64,000 bases of DNA from the NCBI RefSeq assembly GCF_022605725.1, contig NC_065548.1, positions 4,621,644 to 4,685,643 on the forward strand. The letters are read 5' to 3'. How positions within the stretch are numbered: the stretch's first letter is position 1; each line of letters starts with the position of its first letter. The stretch comes from Anthonomus grandis grandis. Lineage: Eukaryota; Arthropoda; Insecta; Coleoptera; Curculionidae. The notes beneath the pieces were generated by a model. That model was not told the DNA's origin. It saw only the letters and a list, made by a program, of their open reading frames with translations, and searched no databases. Positions 47,546-57,800 of the stretch are shown one piece after another. The translations under genes and the position numbers were made by a program.

Positions 47546-48636
47546 GTACAATTCCATTCAATGTAAAACTGAAACAAAACGATTGACACAAGCAAATTAG
47601 GTAAAATGACATGATGCAAAAGAAAAATTGGAAAAATCTTGAATTATTTCATAACACAGCTCTTTAACGCGTTTTCTACAAAGTGTCTAGCTTTCTATAT
47701 CTCTCAAATCTGCTGAAAGATGATTAAAGCGTTTTTTACCATCAAATATAAATCTTCTTTTAATTAATGAACTAGTCATGGGTAGGCACGTCATTAGCTC
47801 GTCGACTGCTATATTCAGGCCTTATTGTGGTCTTCATATTTATAAATTTCTTATGAATCTGGCAAAACAAATTCCAAAAAAAGAAAAGGCTAGGATTGTA
47901 TGAGTGAACCAGATGCTTGGAAATAATATATTTATTCCAGGCAGTTTTATGAAACAACTGACCGACAGACATTGTCTATTTTGATAACTCTATACTTTAA
48001 CTGCTTGAAAGTATTATATTTTATTTATTCCATCAGACAGTTGAACGAAAAAACCGACAAAAAATTATTTTATAGCTTGTCTTTTACTTCTGTGTCTACA
48101 TACATTGAAAACAGGAACTGGCAAAATTCGACTAAAAGCTTGTTCTCACAGCAGTAAGAAACAAGTTTTCGACAAATAAACATGCGCAATAGAGTAAAAT
48201 GCATTCGCACAGGAACTTCTGATCGGTTTCAAATCAAAAATTTGATGTTCTTACACAAATTTCTGATCGTCATCTGATAGTCTGACTTGTTTTCGGATTT
48301 ATTTCAAGCAAAGTGTCAGAGAATTCGTGTAGCCAGTCAACGCCGATCTTCGGAATATGAACATAACCTCTAAATTGTTGTTTGTATTTTGTCGTTTAAA
48401 TTATATTTTGTAGTTTAACTTAACCTGACTCAATCAATAATTATAAACAAGAAAGTAATAATTTGATTCAACAAAGGCCTAAATTTAATACTGAAATTTT
48501 GGCGTTACATTAAAGTAATAACGTCTGTAAGTTGTAAGTCAGTAACATGTAAATTAAATAAATATACTATCGCTTCAATTATATATATGGCGTTTAATTA
48601 TCATTTTTTACATACTTGGACACATAGTGGTATTTA
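47546..48636. other. Unassigned stretch with isolated dyad motifs
   Basis: ATTCCAGGCAGTTTTATGAA at 47936 and CTTTAACTGCTTGAAAG at 47995 match the satellite A core. They are followed by a weak CAGACAGTTGAA at 48035. No gene is recognised in the remainder. Confidence 0.4.
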
Positions 48637-49961
48637 AATATTGGTCATAATAGTTGGAACTTTTGAAAATTTATTATATTTTGTGTGCCTTTTAATTAGC
48701 ATTTTATTTTCTTTTATAAAGTTGTTGTACGCGAAAAACTAGTGTTAATTAATTTAAATGTTGACAAAAATTCAGCACCAGTAGCAGTTCGGAATAAAAA
48801 TTTTAAAAAAGCTGGACAAAATACTTGGAACTAAATGATTTTTATTCAAAAAAGATAAAACATAACTTATTGAAACCATAATATTATAATTAATTTTTGG
48901 TATGGTAACCCTTAGCATTAATTACTGCCTGCATTCTTCTGGGCATTGATTCAATCAAATTTTCAATTATTTGTCAATGTCAATGTGAGTCCAGGCTTCA
49001 ACAAGCCTTTGAAATAGTTCATCAGCATTTTTGACTGTTCCAGATGCCCGAATTGTTCCCATAAATTTTCAACTTTCACTTTCACTTTGAAACTGTGATC
49101 TTTTCTTGGTCCAACCATTCTTTTACCAATTTTGACGAATGTTTTGGATTGTTATCATGCTGGGATACAAAATTTACTGACATAGCCTCAAATGTGTAAG
49201 GCTCCATTATATTTCGCAAAATATCCCGATACATAAATCGATCCATTTTCCCCACAATTTTATGTATTGGCCCAGTACCATACGAAGAAAAGCATCCCCA
49301 TACTATCACATTACCACCTCCATGTTTAACCGTAGGTCGGATAAACTTTTTCTTGAGTCTTTCACCTTTCGGTCGTCTTATATGAAGTATTCCATCACTG
49401 GAAAACAGATTGAACATAGATTAGTCACTGAATAGCACTTTTTTCCAACCTTGTACAGACCAGTTAAGATGTATCCGCATTGTAGGCGTAACTTGACATT
49501 TTTCTTCCGCAGCAAAGGTTTTTTAGCAGGTCTGTAGCTGTTAAGTCCACCAGAACACAATCGCCTTCTTACCGTTCTTGCAGAGATATTGGAAGGCTCA
49601 CCTTCATTTCATTTTTGTAAAATTTTGGAGGATGACAAAAATGGGTCATTCTGGGAAATATTTAAAATTCGCCTATCTACACAGGCAGTCGTGGCTTTAG
49701 GTCTTCCAGTGCTTTTACCTGGTACCACATTTCCAAATATACGATATTTCTTAATTATCCGTGACACGGTGTTCTTAGGAACGTTTAGTCTTTGAGCAAT
49801 ATTACGCTGCCTAACACCCTGATTGTAAAAATCTAAAATTCTTTGGCGAATGTCGCTGGAATAGGCCTTGCCTTTTCCCATGGTACAAAAATAAAATATA
49901 TATTTAAAACATTGGAAAAATGTAAAATTTTTAAAAGTTCCAACTTTTATGGCCAATACTG
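48637..49961 (-). mobile_element. Tc1-like transposon
   Basis: The terminal inverted repeat is CAGTATTGGCCATAAAAGTT at the right end (inverted) and AATATTGGTCATAATAGTTG at the left. TA lies outside both ends (48635-48636 and 49962-49963). The total length of 1325 bp is near that of a complete Tc1 element. The left terminus has several substitutions. Confidence 0.85.
48930..49880 (-). pseudogene. Tc1 transposase, broken
   Basis: It starts at MGKGKAYSSDIRQRI (49880), with the paired helix-turn-helix NIAQRLNVPKNTVSRIIKKY and the GRPKATT linker. After frameshifts come VLFSD, then a stop in place of the following residue, SMFNLFSSDG, HGGGNVIVWGCFSSYG, and SQHDNNPKHSS with the second catalytic aspartate. 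The C-terminal block (the usual SPDLNPIE) is mostly deleted. Only ENLWEQ and a degenerate tail remain near 49060. Reading breaks include the nonsense codon at about 49420 and a stop after ITVSK at 49082. Confidence 0.85.
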
Positions 49962-50560
49962 TATATTATTATATGATTGACCCAAGGAAATTAGCCTTTT
50001 TCCACCCACACTTGTACTTGGAGAACATCAAGAAAATATGTATTTAAATAAATGCAAAATTTAGATTAATACCACATTGTGTTAATACTAAAATATATAT
50101 TTTATTTGTTCCTATATTTGCAACAAATCTATGAGGAATATTTCCATTTGTCACTCTTATACAGGACACTTCTATTGTCAAAAATAATATTGTCTTAATA
50201 CTAAATGTCTATGAACCCCTAGATATTTTACTAAGAGCTCCCATATATTTTATTTCCGACTTATCTCATTGTGACCTCACGAGCTTGTGACTTGCCATAC
50301 TACGATACAATTTGTATTTTTAGTAAACAGGTTTGATATATTTGGGTTTTCTGATAAATTTCTAAACGATTGTTTGTTATAGGAATTAACCTGAAATATG
50401 TTAAAATCTCGACTGAATAGCTTAATTATTGTAATTCTTGTATTAGTATTCGACGTAAATATGGACGCAGTCTAGTGTGACCTTTGAAATAGGTAAAGCC
50501 TTGATTAAAGGTCGATTTTTTTGGTGATTTAGTGGAAATTGTTAATGGAACCATGGAATT

Positions 50561-51202
50561 AACTCTAGTACTTAAAAGGTTGGTTTCTATTGAAGAGAAA
50601 ATTTTATCAGAATGTCTGTGAATATGTCATCAATCACAGGCATTGTTCTTAAATGGATTAAAGCTTTCTAAAGTTTTAGACTATCAAATAATTGGATACA
50701 AAATATATTTAAAGGTATAAAATGCTCATGTCTTTAAGAAACAGACTCATATTCATACAAACTTTCCTCCATAATTTGCCACTCATCCTGTATAAATATA
50801 ATGTTAAAGAAAAACACCCTTATCAAGCGCTTATGTAATTTAAACCCCCCTTTACAGTTCATTAAACTAGTTTATTATTTTCTGTGCTTGAGTTTCTCAA
50901 TCTCCATTAAAAAGGAGAATGATACAAAAATGTGGTTTATTGCAACTTATATGAAACTAATAGGCTTAGTCAATTAATTACTCGATTCTTGACCTCTCTT
51001 TGACTCAATCAATTCCAGCTTAAAAATACATCCTTCTATATTACCACAGCACCCTGTACATTACTTACACACTTTCTACCACTCAACTACTCACTACATA
51101 TCAAAACACTATACCCAATTAACAACTTGTGCAATAAATTGTTTATTTGAAATTAAAGTTGAGCACCCCGTATGCAATGCGCATGCTCCAACTTTCACTT
51201 AC
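50561..51202. other. Unassigned intronic or intergenic sequence
   Basis: No gene or repeat recognised. The 3' limit is the splice donor at 51197-51202 on the minus strand. Confidence 0.35.
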
Positions 51203-51262
51203 CCTAATAGTAATGCGAACTGAACAGGGTTACTGAACGGAAACTGGAGTTTCGGTAGGATT
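51203..51262 (-). CDS. 60-bp internal exon, probably of the same host gene as 23651-24308
   Basis: On the minus strand a pyrimidine-rich acceptor (TTTTTTTTCCTACAG) precedes the exon and GTAAGT follows it. The frame with one leading base and two trailing bases is open and reads ILPKLQFPFSNPVQFALLL. The trailing GG joins with the A at 24308 to give glycine before YDLDQS. A second frame is also open to a terminal TAG, so the choice rests on phase matching. The hydrophobic PVQFALLL end could begin a structured helix. Upstream exons lie beyond 51262 and were not found. Confidence 0.6.
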
Positions 51263-51959
51263 CTGTAGGAAAAAAAAGAGAAAATCGGTTTATTTCATTG
51301 TTTTTGAGACAAAATAAAACTCTGGAGTATATACATATACACTTAAAACTAAAACATGTACCTGACCATTATTAATAAATAACATACTTTTAAAAATTTG
51401 AATTTTCAGTCAGCAATGACAGTTGACATTGACAGGAATGGAAGTTCCCAGTGACAATTAAAGGATGACATTGCTGACCAATAGCAGTGCCGTTGACAAT
51501 TTACTAGAATTCTATCTGCGTAAAGGTTGCTTCGGAAGTGATGCTGCTATTACAACAAAAACACTTAGGACAAATTTAAAAACTTAAGACAACAAAGGCT
51601 GTCGTAAGAAGAAGGAAAGCAGACACTACAGAAGCTCACAGCAAGATTAACTGATGAAGAGGTCGGTTAAGTTCCATAGATAATAATAACTTATCAATTC
51701 AAGGGAGGATTAAATGGCAAAAGTTCCTCCAGGTATATAGAAAAAGGAGCCACTTTTCAACAAACTGTAAGAGTAAGACACAGTGCCCTAATAGTGTATC
51801 TAAAAATCAAACTGCATTTAATGTTGTCGAGTCCAAATATCTTTTCGATGCATATAGTGGGACATCAACACATATGTGTTAGGTGAGACTACTTTACGCT
51901 TTCTAATGATTGTAGCTTTACTGTCCTTTTAGGAAATAGAGAAAGAAGATAGAAATTGT
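51263..51959. other. Unassigned stretch
   Basis: Contains a short inverted pair (GTCAGCAATGACAGTTGAC near 51410 and GATGACATTGCTGACC near 51465) that may be a miniature element. Nothing else is recognised. Broken copia sequence may already start before 51960. Confidence 0.35.
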
Positions 51960-53065
51960 CAATAGGAAGAATGAGAGGAGAATTTACCAGCATGACAGGT
52001 TGTGGCCTGTTAAAGTCATACAGACCCAATTGCCTTCCTTGTCTGAAATGGTTGTGAAGAGGTTAGTGTCGGGTGTCTCTTTGACTGAAAACAACATAGG
52101 CCACCATTTTAACCAAGGGATCATGTCAAGATTAGTACTGACAAAAGAATCTACAGTGATGTCTGTGGTCCAATGTCTAGTCGATCAAGTCAAGTTATAT
52201 TGTAATGTATTATGCACAAAAGTGATGTTCTAGACTGTCTTAAGAGTTTTAACACTAATATTTAAAAAAATTTAGTCACTCTGTACAAATCCTTCATGTT
52301 GATAATGGCTTCCAGTATAAGCAGAATTTGAAGAATGAGGGTCACCAACAGTGGTAGAGTGTTCAATGCTTTTTACTGATGAAGTACCTCACTACCTATG
52401 CAGTTAATACAGCTAAATAATAATCTCTAGGCATGTTCTCTTTAATGAGCAATTAAGGGACTTTAAAATGCCAATAAGTTATCAAGAATATGAGTGAATC
52501 TTCATTGAGACTGATGGTCCATCTTCTATTAAAGGCACTAGAATTGAGAAAGAAGGCACCCATTCTAAATGGTTGTTTTAAAATCACGAGAAGTAGTGGT
52601 GGATCTAGAAAGCTATAAGGCTCGCCTGTTTATATTAAAGCAGCTTTTCTGTATGGAGATATTAAAGAATTAATCTATATATAGATACTTAATAAGTTAC
52701 AGTCCTAAAACCTGAAGTTTTCGTAGGTATTCAAGTTCAAACACTTGAAACTGAAACTCTTATATATCAATCAAACTACAGCTATCAAAACATTTTAATT
52801 TTGATAAAACTGTTGCAGGAAATAGTCCTGAGAATCCAAATTGTGATTATGAAAGAAGGTTTAGTAATATATCAACATGCCATTATGGGTTTTTAACAGT
52901 GGGAGTTGCTAGTCGTTTTATAAACAATAATTCATTAGTTCATTGGAATGCTATAACACAAACCCTTAGCTGTTTAGTAAATACTGTAGAGTTACGTATA
53001 AGGTATATGAAAGGTGACAAGCTTGATTTTGTAGGATACAAACAAGAAAATCCACGTATTTAAGA
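51960..53065 (+). pseudogene. Ty1/copia retrotransposon remnant (integrase to start of RNase H)
   Basis: Scattered frames on the plus strand read, in order: ISRHVLFNEQLRDFKMP (end of integrase/linker region), IKAAFLYGDIKELIYI (first reverse-transcriptase block), then STCHYGFLTVGVASRFINNN and SLVHWNAITQTLS (RT C-terminus), RYMKGDKLDFVGY (start of RNase H). These match the copia polyprotein order. Many stops are present. The catalytic YVDD box is not recognisable. The expected next part of RNase H is found at 63340-63560 in the same orientation. Confidence 0.75.
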
Positions 53066-54334
53066 TATTAAATGAACTCAACTCGAATATATACATTTAT
53101 AACCACCACTTGCTTTAACTACCCTCCTGCCCAGAAGCTAAAGCAGGAAATGTTACTGCAGATAAGTAAACGACATATAATTTAAGTCAGCAATATAAAA
53201 CGTAAACTGTAATCTGTAAACGCAGCTTTAGTATGTTGATAAGCGGAAATGTCACAGTTGTCAATATAACCTAACCTCTAATTATCGATGTTCAATGTGT
53301 CAAAATAAAGAAAGGAACAATAACAATATGAAATCTATAATTATTACTTTAGAGTTAAATTAAGTTCCAAGGTAAAATGATAAAAACCGATAGTTTATAG
53401 TTAAATAAGCACGGTACAATTTATAATATACCTCTTATCTTCTCAGGAAAAATATATGACAAAAAGTTGCCTCAAAAACTAAGTAAAACCAGTAAATACA
53501 TGTGCAACAAATGGTTTAAATTAGTAGTAAATAGTGAAAATCATGTGTTTTACGCTTCTAATGGTTTTATTATTTACAGTCCTTAGAATACCCAGAAGTA
53601 GGTTAAGAGTGTTCGATGGAACTCGGACCATAGGTTTCGGAGTAATAATCCATCAAGATTTTCACAATAAGGGTGATGCAACTATTGAACAAATACATGA
53701 AAAGGTATTTATAGCATGTCAATCAGTCCAATGGTAGTTACAAGGGGAGATAGTAATAAAGGCCTAAAAATGAAACCAGAGGTGAGCAGCCTAAGTGAGG
53801 AATGTCTCGGGTAAGCAAAATAATTTTGATGCCTTTATAAATTTTATATTTAAATCAAAATAAATAAAAATTTTTAATGAATTATAATTATGATTACAAG
53901 AGTGGGTTGATCATGTGCCATGTCTAACTTACCTAAGTTGAACAAAACAACACAGAAAACCCTAAAAACTCTTTTTTGAAAATTGCTCTAGACAAATCTT
54001 TAAATTAACTGTTTAATAGGGCGTTTCCTTTTTAAATCCACTCAAAGTGAAACCAACTGGAACATTCAATGCTTAGATTAAAAATGACCCATTAATCCAA
54101 ATCTGTCAAAATTGTTCTCCTCCAGATTTTACCATGAATAAGTCATCACCAGTACAAGAACCTTAGAGACAATTCCTGCATCAAATAGGGACTACTCTCG
54201 GTATATACCTAGCACGATAAAACTTAAAGAAGAGGTGTTAGAATAAAATCAAGATTTAGGTTCTTGACAGTTAATTTCTTTAGAATTTTACCTAAGTTGA
54301 GACACATCATTACACATCTCACTCTAATTTTCAG
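53066..54334. other. Unassigned stretch with one open frame
   Basis: 53534-53737 is an open plus-strand frame (MKIMCFTLL..., later RVFDGTRTIGFGVIIHQDF and EQIHEKVFIACQSVQW) preceded internally by a TTATTATTTACAG acceptor-like site. The composition is protein-like, but I do not recognise the family. It could be an exon or an old retroelement piece. The remainder shows nothing. Confidence 0.35.
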
Positions 54335-54441
54335 ATCAACATTGGCCAAGAAACCAGGCACCTGCAAATCCACCACCAAAACCTTTCAATGCAATACCAA
54401 GGTACCGACAATATCAACTTAACTTTCCTCCTAATAATTAG
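54335..54441 (+). other. Exon-like open segment ending exactly at the BEL insertion site
   Basis: After an acceptor-like CTCTAATTTTCAG, one frame reads HWPRNQAPANPPPKPFNAI then RYRQYQLNFPPNN and stops with a TAG that lies inside the 5-bp target duplication of the BEL element. The proline-rich content could be a real C-terminus, but the stretch is short and no partner exon was found. Confidence 0.25.
54437..54441. repeat. Target-site duplication ATTAG, left copy
   Basis: ATTAG directly precedes the left LTR and recurs at 61850-61854 directly after the right LTR. Five bases is normal for BEL/Pao integration. Confidence 0.9.
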
Positions 54442-54681
54442 TGTTTTTACATTACACTTTTTTGTATCTCTGTTTTGAAATAAAACAACCAAATTTCTTT
54501 AAAATTACGGTGTGATTTATTCCGGTTGTACTCTCAACACACACATACAGAAAACCTAACCTATCTTCTTCCTCCCGCTTCGTCGCGTCGTGCCTGTACG
54601 TACGCATGCAAAAAACCCTGGCTTACGTAATTCGATGTTGCCGCTGTGACATATTTTTATTGGTATTTAAACATTTAAACA
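54442..54681 (-). repeat. BEL/Pao 3' LTR (240 bp)
   Basis: In window orientation the LTR begins TGTTTTTACATTACAC and ends TTTAAACA, so it keeps TG...CA ends. It is essentially identical to the right LTR once the nested insertion there is ignored, indicating a fairly recent integration. An AATAAA hexamer on the plus strand near 54480 is not the element's own sense signal. Confidence 0.95.
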
Positions 54682-54700
54682 TGCCCCCCGCCTTGAAGCC
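54682..54700 (-). other. Polypurine tract of the BEL element
   Basis: On the minus strand AAGGCGGGGGGCA lies immediately upstream of the 3' LTR. This is the standard position for plus-strand DNA priming. Confidence 0.75.
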
Positions 54701-54860
54701 ACTAGGGGTTCAATAAAAAGAAGAAAGAAACATAAGAACACATAATCTAAAGCTATGACCTTCACACATTAGGTATAAACTTATAAAACTAAACAACCCG
54801 AGAAACAACCTTTAATTAAATTTAAGGTCTAATTTTAACATCAAATCGAACATCACTGTC

Positions 54861-57800
54861 TTAGGAGTTAGGGATGTCACTAGAGCATGGCTCCTCTAAA
54901 GCATCTATAGGTAGTACACAAATTTTAGTAAATGCTCTTTTAATCACTCCATGCTCAGTTTTTATGGTTGCCACTCTAGCCACTCCATCTTGACCAGGAT
55001 GAACTTTCTCGATACGACCCATACACCACCGAAGAGGAGAAATGTTGTTTTCCTTAACAACTACCAACATGCCTGGTTTCAGGCTTTGTTGACTGGTGTG
55101 CCACTTTTGCAGAACTTGCAGCTCGGAGACATATTCAACTGCCCAACGCGACCAGAAATGTTGTTGCATCTGTTGAATGCGTTGATACACGGAAAGTCTA
55201 TTTTCGGGTATATGTCGCACCTCTGGATCTGGTAAAGACATCATTGGTCGCCCAATCAAAAAATGTGAGGGAGTTAGAGCGGAATAGTCACTAGGGTCAT
55301 TGGACATGGGTGTTAGGGGTCGGGAGTTTAAAATGGCTTCAATTTCACACAAAACAGTAGAAAAATCTTCATATACTAAACACGCATTTGCCAGTACCCT
55401 CTTTAAATGAACCTTGCAGGATTTTACACCGGCCTCCCATAGCCCTCCGAAATGAGGTGAAAAGGCAGGTATGAAATGCCACTCCACACCTTGATTGGCA
55501 ATTAATTCACTAATATTATCACTGGACTCCTGAAGAAACTTACCAAGTGCCTCTAGTTCACTCTTAGCCCCAACAAAATTTGTACCATTATCTGAGAACA
55601 TCTTGTTGGGTTTACCACGCCGCGCCACAAATCGCCGAAATGTCGCTATAAAGGCTTCTTTTGTTAGTTCAGTTACTACTTCAAGGTGTATAGCTTTTGT
55701 AGTAAAACAGACAAAAACTGCGATATATCCCTTTATTTTAATACACCCCTTACCCCTTTTATTTTTAATAAGCACTGGACCCGCATAGTCTACTCCACAT
55801 GAAGAAAAAGGAGGGGCAGGTATTACCCGATCAGCAGGTAACATTCCCATAATGACACTCTTATTTCTTGGTTTAGCTCTGAAACACCTGACACATTCAT
55901 ACACTATCTTTCTAGCTAGAGTTCTGCCTCCTATAGGCCAGTACTTATCTCTCACCGAATATAATAGCAACTGGGGACCAGCATGATATAATCTAATGTG
56001 CTCATGCTTGAATAAAAGACCTGTAAGCTCATGTTTACTATCAAGCACAATTGGATGTTTTTTATCGAAATCAAAATTAGATTGTTCTAACCGCCCACCT
56101 ACTCTAAGGAATCCTTTGTCATCTAGAAATGGATTTAACCTTTTAAGTTTGCTAGATTTACTCACACTTCTATTGTTGGATAAATCTATTATTTCTTCAC
56201 TAAAACTTTTCTGTTGTGAGATTTTAACCAACACCAAAAGAGCTTCTTGAAGCTCAGACACAGACAAATAAGAACTACTCACATTAGAAGATTTTTCAGG
56301 TGACCCTTTCTTTTGACAATTTTTAATGAATCTCCAGCAATAGGCACACACACGCTGTAACTTAGACAAAGAGGAAAATCGGTTAAAAGGAAAGGGATTA
56401 ACTTCCTCTATTTTAAAAGACATCACCTGTCGTTTAAGCTCAGGTACTACTTCTAGAGGGTTAAATTTGGATTTTGGCCAGTCATAATTAGGATAAGCAA
56501 GCCAATGGGGACCTCTCCACCATAACTCAAAACTACCAAGGTTTTGTGGGCTAATACCTCGAGATAGTACATCTGCAGGATTATCCTGCGATGAAATGTG
56601 ATTCCACTGATCAGGGGAACTCATTGACTGGATTTGACAAACCCTATTACCTACAAAGGTCTGCAAGAGATTTGGTGGAGTTTTAATCCAGCTCAAACAT
56701 ACACTAGAGTCGGTCCATAGATAACACGCATCAAATTTTAAATTCATTGATATTCTTACCTTATTTACTAAGGTAGCCAATAAATAGGCAGCACAAAGCT
56801 CTAATCTGGGTATTGTTAATACCTTTAAGGGTGACACCTTCGACTTTGAGCATAATAATCTCACTTGCATATCCCCACTCTTGGTCACACTACGTAAATA
56901 TATACATGCTCCATAAGCTTCCAAGGAAGCGTCAGAAAACCCATGAATTTCGACGCTTACTGGATTATAACATAACACATGTCGGGGTATTTTCAAATCA
57001 TTCAATTTTGGAAGTTGTTGCTTAAAATTACACCACCTAGTATTAAGATCTGAGGGAAGGGACTCATCCCATGATAGTTTGTTTAACCATAACCTCTGAA
57101 GGATCACCTTTGCTACAATAACGCATGGAGCCACCAGCCCCAAAGGGTCAAAAATTTGTGCTATGTCTGATAACACAGTTCTCTTTGTTATTCGATCCCT
57201 ATCATTATTATTAATACGAAACATCAAGTAATCTTCATCACACAACCAGTACAAACCCAAGGTCTTTGTTTTTTCTGATTCACCAAACACTAAAATAGAG
57301 GATAATGAGTATTTGTCCCTTAGATGATCTAACACTTCCTTGCTATTAGATGCCCATTTTTGTAACTCAAAACCTCCAGATCTTAACACCTCACTCACTT
57401 CATTACACAGGTTAATAGCTCCACCAGCAGACTCAGATCCGGATATCCAGTCATCCATATAGAAATCCTTGTCAATGACCTTGGATGCCTTTGGATATGT
57501 GTCACTTGATTCACTTGCCAACTGTTTTAAGCATCGGACTGCCAGGTATGGGGCAGAGGATGTGCCATAAGTTACTGTTTGAAGTTTATACGTTAAAAGA
57601 TCATGAGATGGATCTGACCTCCATACAATTCTCTGCAAGTCCAACTGACTAGGATGAATCAGTATCTGCCGATACATTTTAATAATGTCAGCACATATAA
57701 CCACATTATGTTGTCTGAATCTTAAAATGATTTGAAATAACTCATCTTGCAGAGTAGGTCCCACTAACTGGATACTATTTAAAGACTCACCACCCTCAGA

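Larger units (their letters stand above)
45262..50560. mobile_element. ~5.3-kb composite bounded by ~300-bp (partly longer) inverted repeats
   Basis: 45270-45575 (AAAAATCGACCTTTAGTCAA, CCTGTTTACTAAAAATACGA, GGTCACAATGAGATAA) is the reverse complement of 50258-50545. A further block is shared between 45985-46040 and the inverse of 50190-50250 (AGGGGTTCATAGACATTT), and it is duplicated on the left at 46170-46220. The interval contains two smaller DNA transposons. It could be a large foldback or two inverted copies of one element. No transposase of its own was found. Confidence 0.6.
24309..51202 (-). other. Putative ~27-kb intron filled with satellites and transposons
   Basis: The boundaries are the acceptor preceding the terminal exon and a GTAAGT donor at 51197-51202, both on the minus strand. 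The phases agree: two bases GG from the upstream exon plus A from the downstream exon make one codon. If real, the intron contains three satellite arrays and several nested transposons. Intervening exons cannot be excluded, and only transcript data would prove the join. Confidence 0.5.
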
